Source: Salsipaludibacter albus
Lineage (GTDB): Bacteria; Actinomycetota; Nitriliruptoria; Nitriliruptorales; Nitriliruptoraceae
Length of the DNA stretch: 64,000 nucleotides
Assembly: GCF_019798055.1 (NCBI RefSeq)
Contig: NZ_JAHOPH010000016.1
Coordinates: 1-64,000, forward strand
Direction: 5' to 3'
Position 1 is the first letter of the stretch; each line of letters opens with the position of its first letter. Made by a program: the position numbers and the translations under genes. Below, piece after piece: positions 8,714 to 16,484 of the stretch. The notes under the pieces were generated by a model, which had not been told where the DNA came from, ran no database searches, and worked only from the letters and a program-made list of their open reading frames with translations.

Positions 8714-9354
8714 ACATCTCCGGGACCAACCACATCGACGCACCTCGCGACGACGTGTGGGCCGCGTTGACCGATCCGGCCGTGCTGGCCCGGACGCTCC
8801 CGGGTTGTGAACAGCTCGAGGTGGTCGACGACGACACCTACCGCGCCCGGGTCACCGCCGGCGTGGCATCGATCCGGGGCACCTACGACGGCACCGTGCG
8901 ACTGTCCGACCGGGATCGTCCGTCGTCCCTGCACCTGCACGTCCAGGGCGCCGGTGCTCCCGGGACCATCGGCGCGGACGTCGAGGTCCGGCTCGAGGCG
9001 ACCGACGTCGGCACGGAGGTGGACTGGGATGCCGAGGCCGTCGTCGGCGGGATGATCGGCGGGGTCGGCCAACGGATGCTGGCGGGCGTGTCCTCGCGGA
9101 TGGCGGGGGAGTTCTTCGCCGCCCTCGAACGCGACCTCGTCGAGGGTCCTGCCGTGCCGGCCGCCGCGAGCGACGCCGGGACGACCGAGGGAGTCCCGTC
9201 CGAGGCCGCCCCGGCCACGACCGGGCAGGTCTTCGCCGGCCGGGCAGCGTCTGGCGACGGCGGCCGTACCGACCTGGTTCCCGTCCTCGCCGCCTTCGTC
9301 CTGGGCGCTGCCGCGGCCCTGGCCGGGGTGCTGGTCGGTCGGCGCCTGCGATGA
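8710..9354 (+). CDS. coxG: CoxG-like SRPBCC protein with C-terminal membrane anchor
   Basis: A 214-residue CoxG-family protein. Residues 1-140 are an SRPBCC (START-like) domain, opening MNISGTNHIDAPRDDVW with the family's A-L-T-D-P-x-V-L-A-R-T-L-P-G-C-E pattern. Then come an acidic/Ala-rich linker and a final hydrophobic helix (VPVLAAFVLGAAAALAGVLV) ending in RRLR. CoxG is known to anchor CO dehydrogenase to the cytoplasmic membrane and pass electrons to the respiratory chain; the tail helix here fits that role. The start overlaps the coxL stop. It is the last gene of the first cox operon. Confidence 0.9.
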   Translation: MNISGTNHIDAPRDDVWAALTDPAVLARTLPGCEQLEVVDDDTYRARVTAGVASIRGTYDGTVRLSDRDRPSSLHLHVQGAGAPGTIGADVEVRLEATDVGTEVDWDAEAVVGGMIGGVGQRMLAGVSSRMAGEFFAALERDLVEGPAVPAAASDAGTTEGVPSEAAPATTGQVFAGRAASGDGGRTDLVPVLAAFVLGAAAALAGVLVGRRLR

Positions 9355-9429
9355 CGGTCGCGGCCCCGGGCCCCCGGCGATCCGCACCGCCGCGCGGCGG
9401 CCGGTGCCACGCGTGGCCGGGAGCCGGGC

Positions 9430-9813
9430 GTGCCTGAGGTCGGGTTGGACGTCGACGTGGCCTGGCCTCACGCCTGGGCGGCGATCGCCCGTCTGGAGCA
9501 CTGGCCGTCGTGGGGGCCCAGCGTGACGGCGGTGGAGCCGCCCGCCGGGGAGGTGTCGGTGGGACTGGAGGGGCGCGTGAGGACCGTGGTCGGGGGCTGG
9601 CTGCCGTTCACCGTCACCGAGGTCGAGCCCGGCCGTCGCTGGGCGTGGCGGGTCGGGGGGCTGTCGGCCACCGGCCACCGGGTCGAGCCGCGCGGGGCGC
9701 AACGGTGTCGGATCGTGTTCGAGGTCCCGTGGTGGGCGACGCCCTACCTGGTGGTGTGTCGTGCGGCCCTGCCACGGGTCGCGGCCGTGGCCCGCGCGCT
9801 CGACCGGGCCTGA
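9430..9813 (+). CDS. small SRPBCC/polyketide-cyclase-like protein
   Basis: A 127-residue SRPBCC-domain protein: begins with a beta strand and the helix WPHAWAAIARLEHWPSWGPSVTAVE, has the internal GWLPFTVTEVEPGRRWAWRVGG beta hairpins, and ends in an amphipathic helix. Such folds bind hydrophobic ligands; the ligand is unknown. GTG 9430 is used because the domain starts here, although no strong ribosome site is visible. It follows coxG in the same direction after 75 bases and may be co-transcribed, but is not a usual cox component. Confidence 0.75.
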   Translation: MPEVGLDVDVAWPHAWAAIARLEHWPSWGPSVTAVEPPAGEVSVGLEGRVRTVVGGWLPFTVTEVEPGRRWAWRVGGLSATGHRVEPRGAQRCRIVFEVPWWATPYLVVCRAALPRVAAVARALDRA

Positions 9814-9915
9814 CGGGCCGCTCCGGTCGAGCGACGACCCGCGTCGACGTATCACCGTGGCGTCGACGGGCTCCTGTCCGTGGGGCACATGCTTCACGAA
9901 CACGGGGAAACCACC

Positions 9916-11700
9916 ATGACACGCTCGACAGCGCGCACATCCGCGCGGACCATCGCCGCCGGCCTGGGGCTGGCGGCACTGCTCGTGGGCGGCCCGGCAC
10001 TCGCCGGCACGTCCACCACCACCCTTCCGAACGGGGCGGACCTGTCCGCCACCGTCACGTCGCCGGAGACCGGCGACCGCTTCCTGGTCGCACCGGGTGA
10101 CAGCGGGGTCGACGTCCCCCTCACCGGGACGGCCAGCATCGGCCTCGGCGCACCGGACGTCACCTGGATCTACGTGGTCGACGTCTCCGGCAGCACCGAC
10201 GCAGTGTGCGGGACGGCGACCATCGTGGAGTGCGAGAAGGTGGCCGTGTCCACCCTCAACTCCCAGGTCGTCGCCGACGGCTCGGCCCTGGAGGCCGGGC
10301 TGGCGATCTTCGCGGACGGTTCCACGACCGCCGACATCTCGTCGGCCGGCGGGGACCAACTCCTGACCGACCCGTCCGATCCGGACGTGGACACCGCGAT
10401 CGACTCGATCAGCGTCGGTGGCATCGGCCAGCACACCGCCAGGACGGTGTCGTCCGGGTTCACCAACTTCGCGGCCGGCCTGGACGCGGCCAACACGATC
10501 TCCGCGGCGGCGAGCGGGGGCACGGTCAACGTCGTGTTCCTGTCCGACGGCGACGCCAACACGGGCGGCCAGGCGTCGTTCGACGCCGAGCTCGCCGCGT
10601 TCGGCAGCAACGTCTCGATCTATCCGTTCGCCGTGGGGAGCAGCGCCACCTGTGACGGCTCCGGTCCCACCGGGTCGCCCGGCAACGGGACCCTGGACCA
10701 GATGGCCGCGGCGACCGGCACCGAGTGTGCGCTGGTGCCCGACCCGACCGACCTCCCGGACGTGATCACCAACGTCATCGCGACCCGGCTGCTCGAGGTG
10801 ACCGTGACCGTCGACGGCGTCGAGGTGCCGGCGACCGTCAGCCCGACCCCGCCGCAGCCCGGCCCGATCAGCGTCGACTGGGACGCGACGGCCCTGGACC
10901 TCGCGCCCGGTCTCCACGAGGTCTGCGTGACGGCCGAGGGTGAGGGTCCGATCGACCAGGATCCTGCGGACGTCGCCAGCGTGACCCAGTGCGAGACCAT
11001 CAGCGTCTTCGCCTTCGACGTCACGCCGCCCGACGCCATCAACGAGCTGGGTGTCGACGACACCCACACCGTCACCGCGACCGTCAGCGGTCCGGCCGGC
11101 GAGCTCGCCGGGTGGCCGGTGGACTTCGCGATCGTCGCCGGCCCGAACGCCGGTGACAGTGGCACCTGTGACCCGGCCGACTGCACCACCGACGCGTCGG
11201 GCCAGGTGACCTTCACCTACACCGTCCCGATCGAGCCCGATTCCCTGGGCACCGACACGATCTCGGGCACCGTCGACATCGACGGCACCACCGGGACCGT
11301 GGAGGTCAGCAAGCTCTGGCAGGACACCACGCCTCCAGTCGCGGCCTGCCCGGAGGGTCCGAACCCGGGTGGCAAGACGCCCAAGGCACCCGGCAAGGGT
11401 GGCCAGGGCCAGAACCAGGACGGCTTCTACCACCTGGAGGCGACCGACGACGTGTGGCCGGACGAGGACCTCGAGGTGTACGTGACCGACACCGGCACGG
11501 GGACCGTCTTCGGGCCCTTCGCCAACGGTGACGACATCAAGTACACCGAGGCCAACGGGGCGACCCCGTCGGTGAAGCCGGGACCGGGCCAGGTCGAGTG
11601 GAGGATCAAGGGCCAGGGTGACGCCCAGGTCACGGCCGTGGACGGCTCGGGCAACGTGTCCGACCCGGTCGACTGCCTGGTGCCCAACCCGCCCAAGTGA
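9916..11700 (+). CDS. exported von Willebrand factor A domain protein with Ig-like region
   Basis: A 594-residue secreted protein. A signal peptide with ALLVGGPALA before the cleavage site at A30/G31 is clear. Residues about 80-290 form a von Willebrand A domain with the metal-ion site DVSGSTD at 89-95 (D-x-S-x-S) and a later LSDGDANTGG. Residues about 390-490 contain a Big-1/invasin-like Ig repeat (VTATVSGPAGELAGWPVDF, then GQVTFTYTVP). A Gly/Lys/Pro linker rich in GKGGQGQNQ follows, then a C-terminal beta domain ending without a membrane anchor or sorting signal. It probably acts as an extracellular adhesion or matrix protein that binds divalent metal. ATG 9916 has a GGGGAA ribosome site. 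Confidence 0.82.
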   Translation: MTRSTARTSARTIAAGLGLAALLVGGPALAGTSTTTLPNGADLSATVTSPETGDRFLVAPGDSGVDVPLTGTASIGLGAPDVTWIYVVDVSGSTDAVCGTATIVECEKVAVSTLNSQVVADGSALEAGLAIFADGSTTADISSAGGDQLLTDPSDPDVDTAIDSISVGGIGQHTARTVSSGFTNFAAGLDAANTISAAASGGTVNVVFLSDGDANTGGQASFDAELAAFGSNVSIYPFAVGSSATCDGSGPTGSPGNGTLDQMAAATGTECALVPDPTDLPDVITNVIATRLLEVTVTVDGVEVPATVSPTPPQPGPISVDWDATALDLAPGLHEVCVTAEGEGPIDQDPADVASVTQCETISVFAFDVTPPDAINELGVDDTHTVTATVSGPAGELAGWPVDFAIVAGPNAGDSGTCDPADCTTDASGQVTFTYTVPIEPDSLGTDTISGTVDIDGTTGTVEVSKLWQDTTPPVAACPEGPNPGGKTPKAPGKGGQGQNQDGFYHLEATDDVWPDEDLEVYVTDTGTGTVFGPFANGDDIKYTEANGATPSVKPGPGQVEWRIKGQGDAQVTAVDGSGNVSDPVDCLVPNPPK

Positions 11701-11723
11701 CCACCTGAGGTTGGGGCACCGTC

Positions 11724-11762
11724 GCGGGTGCGGGACCGTCCATCGGACGGCCCCGCACCCGC
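11724..11762. terminator. strong hairpin after the vWA gene
   Basis: Arms 11724-11741 and 11745-11762 pair at 17 of 18 positions around a three-base loop. There is no U-tract, as is common in GC-rich actinobacteria. It starts 24 bases after the stop codon at 11700, the expected place for a terminator. Confidence 0.75.
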
Positions 11763-11880
11763 TTCGGCATGCCCGAGAACCTGCCGTCGGCCGGGGTCGG
11801 ACCCGGTCAGGGACAACCCTGATTCGGTCGAGGTGGGGGGTTCGTACGGTCCTCGTCGACCGCTCGACAGGAGGCCCGCC

Positions 11881-13227
11881 GTGCCGACGACGACCGTACG
11901 AGCCACCGACCGTCCCACCCGTGCCGACGTCCGGCAGCCCGTCCGGGACCTCGCATCGCGGGACCGGGTGCTGGACCTCGCCCGGGCCCTGGCCATGGTG
12001 GCCGTGGCGCTGGGCCACTGGCTGGTGACCGACGTTCGGGTGGCGGCGGACGGCTCGTTGGCGCTCGTGGACGTCCTGGCCGTCGTCCCGGCCATGCAGC
12101 CGCTCACCTGGGTGTTCCAGGTGATGCCGGTGTTCTTCTTCGCGGGCGGGGTGGTGTCGTTCCGCTCCTGGCGTCGTCACCGCGCCGTGGGTCGCTCGGC
12201 CGGGTCCTGGATCAGCGCCCGCCTCTGGCGGCTGGCGTGGCCGACGGTGCTGGTCGTGGGGGCGTGGGTCGTCGCCACCCAGGTGGCCGGTCGCGTCCTC
12301 GACGTTCCCGCCGAGGTGCTGGCCGCGACCCGGGGCATCGCCCTGGTGACCTGGTTCCTGGCCGTGTACGCGTTGGTCATCGCGCTGGTGCCGGTGTTCG
12401 CCGCGCTCTGCGACCGCTTCGGGCTGGGGGTGCCGGTCGGGCTGCTCGTGGCGGCCCTCGGGGTCGACCTGGCCGCGGCCGGTGCAGCCGGTGACGTCCC
12501 GGCCTGGGCGTTCGTCAACTACCTCACCGTCTGGGGTGCGATCACCTGCGTCGGGCGATGGTGGCCCGAGTCGATCCGGCCCGGGGACACCCGCCGTGGC
12601 CTCGCGCTGGCAGGTGCGGCCGGCGCCGTCCTGGTGGGGGCGGTCGCGGCCGGTGCCTACCCACTGTCCATGGTGGGCGTCGCCGGTGCCGAGCGCACGA
12701 ACTCGTGGCCACCGACGCTGGCCCTGGCGTTGCTCGGCCTGGTCCAGGTCGGGCTGTTGCTGGCCGCCCGACCCGCCCTGGATCGCTGGTTGGCCCGGCC
12801 GCGGGTCTACGGCGTCGTCGGCGTGCTGGGTGCACGGGCGATGACCATCTACCTGTGGCACCCCCTGGCCGTCGCCGTGCTGACCCTGGCCCTGGTGGTG
12901 CCCGGCGCGTGGCCGGAGGCGGCGTACGGCACCGCGGCGTGGTGGGCCCTGCGCGTGGCCTGGGTCGTGCTGGCCCTTTTCATCACGGTCCCGGTCGTCG
13001 TCGCCGTCGGTCGATGGGAGCGACCCCCGGACCTGGTGCTGACGTCGTCGACCGCGCGTGCGGTCGCGGCCGCCGTGGCCCTGTCGGTGGGCTGGACGGC
13101 CCTGGCGGTGTTCGGCTTCCACGTCGCCGCCCTGCCGTTCGGCCTGCCGTGGCTCGCGCTGGGCGGCCTGGGGGTCGGGATCCTGCTGCTGCGGGGGCGT
13201 TCGGGCAGCCCGGCCGGCGCGGGCTGA
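11881..13227 (+). CDS. acyltransferase-3 family integral membrane protein
   Basis: A 448-residue membrane protein of the acyltransferase 3 family. GTG 11881 has an AGGAGG site 6 bases upstream and a TACGGT -10-like box at 11845-11850. After a 25-residue soluble lead, the sequence RDRVLDLARALAMVAVALGH contains the conserved R and H of the family's first helix. Ten hydrophobic helices follow, including PVFFFAGGVVSFRSW and MTIYLWHPLAVAV, a typical late-family motif. These proteins transfer acyl groups to sugars, lipids or cell-wall polymers across the membrane; acceptor unknown. The next gene converges on it. Confidence 0.85.
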   Translation: MPTTTVRATDRPTRADVRQPVRDLASRDRVLDLARALAMVAVALGHWLVTDVRVAADGSLALVDVLAVVPAMQPLTWVFQVMPVFFFAGGVVSFRSWRRHRAVGRSAGSWISARLWRLAWPTVLVVGAWVVATQVAGRVLDVPAEVLAATRGIALVTWFLAVYALVIALVPVFAALCDRFGLGVPVGLLVAALGVDLAAAGAAGDVPAWAFVNYLTVWGAITCVGRWWPESIRPGDTRRGLALAGAAGAVLVGAVAAGAYPLSMVGVAGAERTNSWPPTLALALLGLVQVGLLLAARPALDRWLARPRVYGVVGVLGARAMTIYLWHPLAVAVLTLALVVPGAWPEAAYGTAAWWALRVAWVVLALFITVPVVVAVGRWERPPDLVLTSSTARAVAAAVALSVGWTALAVFGFHVAALPFGLPWLALGGLGVGILLLRGRSGSPAGAG

Positions 13228-13243
13228 CCGGCACCTTCCGCCG

Positions 13244-13708
13244 TCAGCGCCAGGCCAGCACGCGGCCGACGATCGTGGCGACGAGCAGGGTCATGGCCAG
13301 CAGGAGGGGTGGGGGCAGCCAGTCGAGCTGGAGGGGCTCGACGGCGACCAAGACCAGCGGGAAGGCGGCGATCGTGCCCAGCGAGGTCACCAGCGCCGAG
13401 ATCCGGCGGGCGCGTCGGTACTCGTCCGCGAACGCGATCCACTGCGCGATGCTGGCGCACACCGCGACGCCGAGCGCGGCGCCGACCAACACGGCCGCCA
13501 GCGCCGACCACCCGCCCGATCCCTCGATGCCCTCGGCGATCCATCCGACCAACGGACCGCCCAGCAGGGAGCCCGCGACGGCTCCGGCCGTCGACGCGCC
13601 GAGCGCACGACCGAACCGCCGGTGGTCGTCGGGCCACGGCAGCCACGGTGTCGGTTCGTGGGCGGCGTCGTCGCGGGGCCCTTCGGTGGTCACGTCGCCA
13701 CTCTCCAC
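13244..13708 (-). CDS. small membrane protein, unknown function
   Basis: A 154-residue protein with a hydrophilic N-terminal 35 residues and four hydrophobic segments, two of them glycine-rich (AGAVAGSLLGGPLVGWIAEG and ALAAVLVGAALGVAVCASIA). It resembles glycine-zipper membrane proteins but no family is recognised. The start is GTG 13708; an internal GTG six codons later is an alternative. It lies 13 bases after the YrhK-like gene on the same strand and is probably in its operon. Confidence 0.65.
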   Translation of the reverse strand: MESGDVTTEGPRDDAAHEPTPWLPWPDDHRRFGRALGASTAGAVAGSLLGGPLVGWIAEGIEGSGGWSALAAVLVGAALGVAVCASIAQWIAFADEYRRARRISALVTSLGTIAAFPLVLVAVEPLQLDWLPPPLLLAMTLLVATIVGRVLAWR

Positions 13709-13721
13709 GCTCGCCGGGCCG

Positions 13722-13988
13722 TCACGTGTCGTCCTCGGCCCGGGCGACGGCGTCCCCGAGCGACCCGAGCAGCATGCCGAGCGAGCCGACGACGAACAAC
13801 CAGATGCCGGCCGTCTTCAGCGACTCGGACAGGAAGAACACCGATCCGAGGAAGAACGCGACGTTGCCGAACAGGCCGAGGCTGGTGTGGAACCAGTGGA
13901 ACTCCTCGACCCAGGCGATGGCGCGGCGACGCCAGGCTCGGCTGGTCCCACGGCGGGGCGTGTCGGTCTCGGACGGGGCGGAGGTCAT
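13722..13988 (-). CDS. YrhK-domain membrane protein
   Basis: An 88-residue protein with the YrhK pattern FHWFHTSLGLFGNVAFFLGS followed by a second helix (IWLFVVGSLGMLLGSLG). Two transmembrane helices make a hairpin; the family is found near transporters and stress genes, and its function is unknown. ATG 13988 is used, with AGGTG 6 bases before it; an open frame upstream to 14051 gives no conserved sequence. Confidence 0.75.
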   Translation of the reverse strand: MTSAPSETDTPRRGTSRAWRRRAIAWVEEFHWFHTSLGLFGNVAFFLGSVFFLSESLKTAGIWLFVVGSLGMLLGSLGDAVARAEDDT

Positions 13989-14097
13989 GGTGGCACCTGG
14001 TGGGTCGTGGCGACACCGTCCATGGAAGGGTCCGACGGCGCGCACGTCCACCGCTGCACCCCCGGCGACCGATGGGGCGGCGAGCTCGGCCGGTCCG

Positions 14098-15021
14098 TCA
14101 GGTGGTGACGACGCCGGCCAGGTGCGGGCGCCCGTCGCGGCGTCGCAGGGCGAAGGACCAGCCGTCGGGCTCGCGGCGGGTCGCGTACTCGACCGTCGAC
14201 GGCAGCAGGACCGGCTTGTGGAACGCCACGTCGATCGTGCAGGGCAGGTCGAGTCGGCCCAGGCCAGCCAGCGCCGCCGCCTTCGACCACATCCCGTGCG
14301 CGATGGCCTGCGGGAACCCGAACGGCCTGGCCGACAGGGCCGACAGGTGGATCGGGTTGCGGTCCCCGGAGACGGCGCCGTAGCGACGCCCGATGTCGCC
14401 CGGGACCCGCCAGCGTCCGGTCATCGGCAGGTCCGCCGGGTCGACGTCCGCGACCGTCCGGGCGCTGGCAGTGCGGCCGGACGTGTCGTCTGCGTCCCCT
14501 GCCTGCCCGTCGTGGTCCTGGACCGTCCGGGGGGAGTGGCCACGGCGAAGGTTCGTGCTGGTCGACTCCCACACCAGTCGCCCGTCGTGGCGGACCTCCA
14601 CGACCGCGTCGAACTGCCAACCGCGCCGGTGCGGGCGCAGGTCGGCCAGCCGGGCCGACACGTCGACGTTCGCGCCGACCGGGATCGGCTCGTGCGCGAC
14701 GATGCGGTTGGCGACGTGGACCGTCCCGAGCAGGTCGAACCTGAAGTCGTCGCGGGTCATCAGCCAGACCGCCAGCGGGAAGCCCAGCAGGTGCGGGTGG
14801 GTCACCGGGACGTCGCTGTCCAGCCGGAACCCGCACACCCGGGCGTAGTCGGCCACGGTGTCCAGGTCGATCGCCACGTCCGGGACCGACACCGTGGTGT
14901 CGGGCAGCACGGGCGGTCCGTCGTCGTGGTCCCCGGACGACCGCGACGGGAGGACCCCTCGCAGCGCCCGGGCGTACAGCCCACCCAGGTCCGGGGTCGC
15001 GGGCAGCTCGACGCTCGCCAT
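14098..15021 (-). CDS. MaoC-like (R)-3-hydroxyacyl dehydratase (HtdX type)
   Basis: A 307-residue double-hotdog dehydratase. The second half carries the MaoC hydratase signature: YGAVSGDRNPIHLSALSARP with the catalytic Asp and His, followed by AIAHGMWSKA. The first half is a degenerate hotdog domain. It dehydrates (R)-3-hydroxyacyl thioesters in fatty-acid elongation or breakdown. ATG 15021 is the start. The gene order dehydratase-FabG4-FadA2 matches mycobacterial Rv0241c (htdX)-Rv0242c (fabG4)-fadA2 (Rv0243), where fadA2 is divergent; here all three are co-directional, and the stop of fabG4 lies two bases upstream of this start. Confidence 0.87.
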   Translation of the reverse strand: MASVELPATPDLGGLYARALRGVLPSRSSGDHDDGPPVLPDTTVSVPDVAIDLDTVADYARVCGFRLDSDVPVTHPHLLGFPLAVWLMTRDDFRFDLLGTVHVANRIVAHEPIPVGANVDVSARLADLRPHRRGWQFDAVVEVRHDGRLVWESTSTNLRRGHSPRTVQDHDGQAGDADDTSGRTASARTVADVDPADLPMTGRWRVPGDIGRRYGAVSGDRNPIHLSALSARPFGFPQAIAHGMWSKAAALAGLGRLDLPCTIDVAFHKPVLLPSTVEYATRREPDGWSFALRRRDGRPHLAGVVTT

Positions 15022-15023
15022 GG

Positions 15024-16367
15024 TCACGCCCCCAGCAGGTTCTGGCCGCAGACCCGCAGGGTCGTGCCGTTGACGCCGTCTGCGTCGGGCCAGGCGAGGA
15101 ACGAGATCGCCTCGGCGACGTCGACCGGGAGGCCGCCCTGGGACAGGCTGTTGAGGCGGCGCCCGAGCTCGCGGCTGGCCATGGGCATCGCCTCGGTCAT
15201 GTCGGTCTCGATGAAGCCCGGCGCGACCGCGTTGATGGTGCCGTCGCGATCGGCCAGCGGGTCGGCCATTGCGGCGACGTGGCCGATCACGCCGGCCTTG
15301 GAGGTCGCGTAGTTGGTCTGGCCGCGGGCGCCCGCGATCCCGTTCATGGACGACAGGCACACGATACGGGGTGTGTCGCCGAGCACGTCGTCGGCGTCCA
15401 GCACGGCGCGGTCGAGCGACTCCATCGCGGTGAGGTTGACACCCAGGACCATGTCCCACTGGCGCCGGTCCATGCCCGCGATCGTCTTGTCCCGGGTGAT
15501 GCCGGCGTTGTTGACCAGCACGTCGAGGTGGCCGTGCCGGGTGCGCACGTGGTCGACGAGGCGCTCGCCCGCGTCGTCCGCGGTGATGTCCAACTGCAGG
15601 GCGGTGCCCCCGACGTCGTTCACCACCCCGGCCAGGGCGTCACCTGACGACGGCAGGTCCACGCCGACGATCGTGGCGCCGTCGCGGGCCAGGGTCCGGG
15701 CGATCGACTCGCCGATCCCGCGGGCGGCACCGGTGACCACCGCGACCCGGCCGGCGTGCGGGCGGTCGAGGTCGGCAACGGTGGTGGTGGACGACGTGAC
15801 GACCGGCAGCCGCTGGCCGGACACGTAGGCAGAGCGCCCCGACAGCAGGAACCGCAGCGGTGCCGCGATCCCATCGTCCGCGCCCGGTGCGACCGTGACC
15901 AGGTTGGCGGTGCCGCCCGCGCGCAGCTCCTTGCCGATCGCGCGCACGAACCCCTCCAGGGAGCGCTGCGCGGCGTGGGCCGCGGGGTCGTCGATCGCCT
16001 CGGGCGCACGGCCGAGCACCACGATCCGTCCCGAGCCGCCCAGCCGCCGGATCATCGTGTGGAAGAACTCGTGCAGGCCACCCAGGCTGGTCGAGTCGCG
16101 CATCCCGGTCGCGTCGAACACCAACGCGGCGTAGCGCGCGGTGTGCTCGGGATCGGCCGGCTCGGTGTGGACGTCGAGCCCGGCGGTGCGCAGCAGCTCG
16201 ACGACCGGGGTGGACAGGTCGCCGTCGCCACCGACCAGCACGGGACCGGTCAGCGGCGGCTCGCCGGGGACGTGGCGACGCAGCTCGGCGGGCGTGGGGA
16301 GTCCGAGCAGGTCCGCCACCTTGCGGCCGTACTCGTGGTTGACGACACGGGAGTAGAGGTCACTCAC
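15024..16367 (-). CDS. fabG4: FabG4-type 3-oxoacyl-(acyl) reductase, high-molecular-weight form
   Basis: A 447-residue two-part short-chain dehydrogenase. Residues 1-195 are a flavodoxin-like, catalytically silent domain; residues 205-447 are the active reductase with TGAARGIG (212-219) for NAD(H), NNAG at 286-289, and the catalytic S340, Y353 and K357 in YATSK. This two-domain layout and the length fit mycobacterial FabG4, which reduces 3-oxoacyl-CoA with NADH. GTG 16367 has an AGGAA ribosome site; the N-terminus SDLYSRVVNHEYGRKVADLL agrees with the family. It lies between fadA2 and the MaoC gene in one minus-strand operon. Confidence 0.9.
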   Translation of the reverse strand: MSDLYSRVVNHEYGRKVADLLGLPTPAELRRHVPGEPPLTGPVLVGGDGDLSTPVVELLRTAGLDVHTEPADPEHTARYAALVFDATGMRDSTSLGGLHEFFHTMIRRLGGSGRIVVLGRAPEAIDDPAAHAAQRSLEGFVRAIGKELRAGGTANLVTVAPGADDGIAAPLRFLLSGRSAYVSGQRLPVVTSSTTTVADLDRPHAGRVAVVTGAARGIGESIARTLARDGATIVGVDLPSSGDALAGVVNDVGGTALQLDITADDAGERLVDHVRTRHGHLDVLVNNAGITRDKTIAGMDRRQWDMVLGVNLTAMESLDRAVLDADDVLGDTPRIVCLSSMNGIAGARGQTNYATSKAGVIGHVAAMADPLADRDGTINAVAPGFIETDMTEAMPMASRELGRRLNSLSQGGLPVDVAEAISFLAWPDADGVNGTTLRVCGQNLLGA

Positions 16368-16423
16368 GGCGAGTTCCTGTGGTCGGGAGGTCGACGGTTC
16401 GGGTGTTCGAGGGTCGGGCGGTG

Positions 16424-16475
16424 CGTCGAGTGTGCGCTTCGAGGCCACGGGCGGCCGGGCTGCGCACACTCGACG
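16424..16475. repeat. intergenic inverted repeat, 14-bp perfect arms
   Basis: CGTCGAGTGTGCGC at 16424-16437 pairs perfectly with 16462-16475. Inside the 24-base loop are two GGCC words that can also pair. It sits in the 117-base gap between fadA2 and fabG4. A related element with the same left arm occurs at 32404. It may attenuate or process the mRNA between the two genes, or be a dispersed REP-like repeat. Confidence 0.75.
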
Positions 16476-16484
16476 TGGTTGGGG

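Noticed and set aside
8473-13122. A 1549-codon open frame on the minus strand, and others of 1271 codons (36757-40572), 963 codons (44023-46914) and 868 codons (1613-4219)
   Set aside because: They lie antisense to well-supported genes; their translations are Arg/Gly/His/Asp-rich with no family motif. Long stop-free antisense frames are expected at this GC content.
13722-14051. Longer start at 14051 for the YrhK-like protein
   Set aside because: The extra 21 residues have no conservation; ATG 13988 is preceded by a ribosome-like AGGTG.
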